DNA of 5,334 bases, taken from Chloroflexota bacterium (GTDB taxonomy: Bacteria; Chloroflexota; Anaerolineae; 4572-78). The notes beneath the pieces are model-generated. The model saw only the letters and a list, made by a program, of their open reading frames with translations, ran no database searches and was not told the origin of the DNA. The DNA lies in NCBI GenBank assembly GCA_024278015.1, contig JAJRUC010000243.1, positions 1 through 5,334 on the forward strand, given 5' to 3'. A program made the position numbers and the translations under genes. Positions 5,296 to 5,334 of the stretch are shown here, piece by piece. The first letter of the stretch is position 1. Each line of letters opens with the position of its first letter.

Positions 5296-5322
5296 GGTTG
5301 AATTATGACCTTGAAAATCAAG
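5293..5322. promoter_or_regulatory. Two overlapping inverted repeats upstream of the response regulator
   Basis: CAAGGT-N9-ACCTTG (5293-5313) and CTTGA-AAA-TCAAG (5310-5322) share the CTTG segment. They lie at or upstream of the candidate -35 of the two-component operon, where activator or autoregulatory sites are usual. Short arms can arise by chance, so this remains a candidate site. Confidence 0.3.
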
Positions 5323-5334
5323 TAGTTGTACAGA

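Noticed and set aside
1..5334. CRISPR arrays, insertion sequences, tRNA or rRNA genes
   Set aside because: No regularly spaced direct repeats, transposase frames, terminal inverted repeats, or tRNA/rRNA-like segments were seen on either strand.

Overview
The window looks like a piece of a GC-rich Chloroflexota chromosome (Anaerolineae/Ardenticatenia-like). This rests on style, not on a marker gene: secreted proteins with long Pro/Thr linkers (TPTPTATP type), an extracellular protein ending in the YMPVVIK-type C-terminus common in that phylum, and GC-rich codon use. All four recognised genes lie on the minus strand, so the window reads from high to low coordinates in biological order.

Region 1 (about 5334-3443) is a two-component operon. 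An OmpR/PhoB-type response regulator (4546-5232) is followed, with a one-base TAATG overlap, by a PAS-HisKA-HATPase histidine kinase with no membrane segment (3443-4546). Several small dyad symmetries lie just upstream of the regulator gene.

Region 2 (about 3462-3038) is a regulatory leader. A near-consensus promoter (TTGACA-N17-TATACT) overlaps the last codons of the kinase gene. It is followed by a cobalamin riboswitch aptamer with recognisable B12 box and closing P1 helix, a P13-like hairpin, a mutually exclusive antiterminator/terminator pair, and about 160 nt of further GC-rich leader.

Region 3 (3037-1) holds two secreted-protein genes under that leader. The first (1172-3037, 621 aa) has a signal peptide, an N-terminal DUF4430-like domain, an alpha/alpha-toroid of the prenyltransferase/terpenoid-cyclase fold, and a C-terminal beta domain. 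The second (1-1089, 3' end outside the window) has a signal peptide, the same DUF4430-like domain in a cysteine-rich form, a Pro/Thr linker, an Ig-like domain and a second Pro/Thr linker. An 82-nt gap with a perfect 9-bp hairpin separates them.

The main interpretation: a toroid plus a DUF4430-like domain are the two building blocks of animal intrinsic factor and transcobalamin, and here they occur together, in reversed order, behind a B12 riboswitch. The pair is therefore a good candidate for an extracellular cobalamin (corrinoid) capture system that analogises intrinsic factor. The riboswitch and domain patterns are read from the sequence; the B12-binding role is inference. No transporter gene is visible; if the idea is right, ECF/ABC-type B12 uptake genes may lie beyond position 1.
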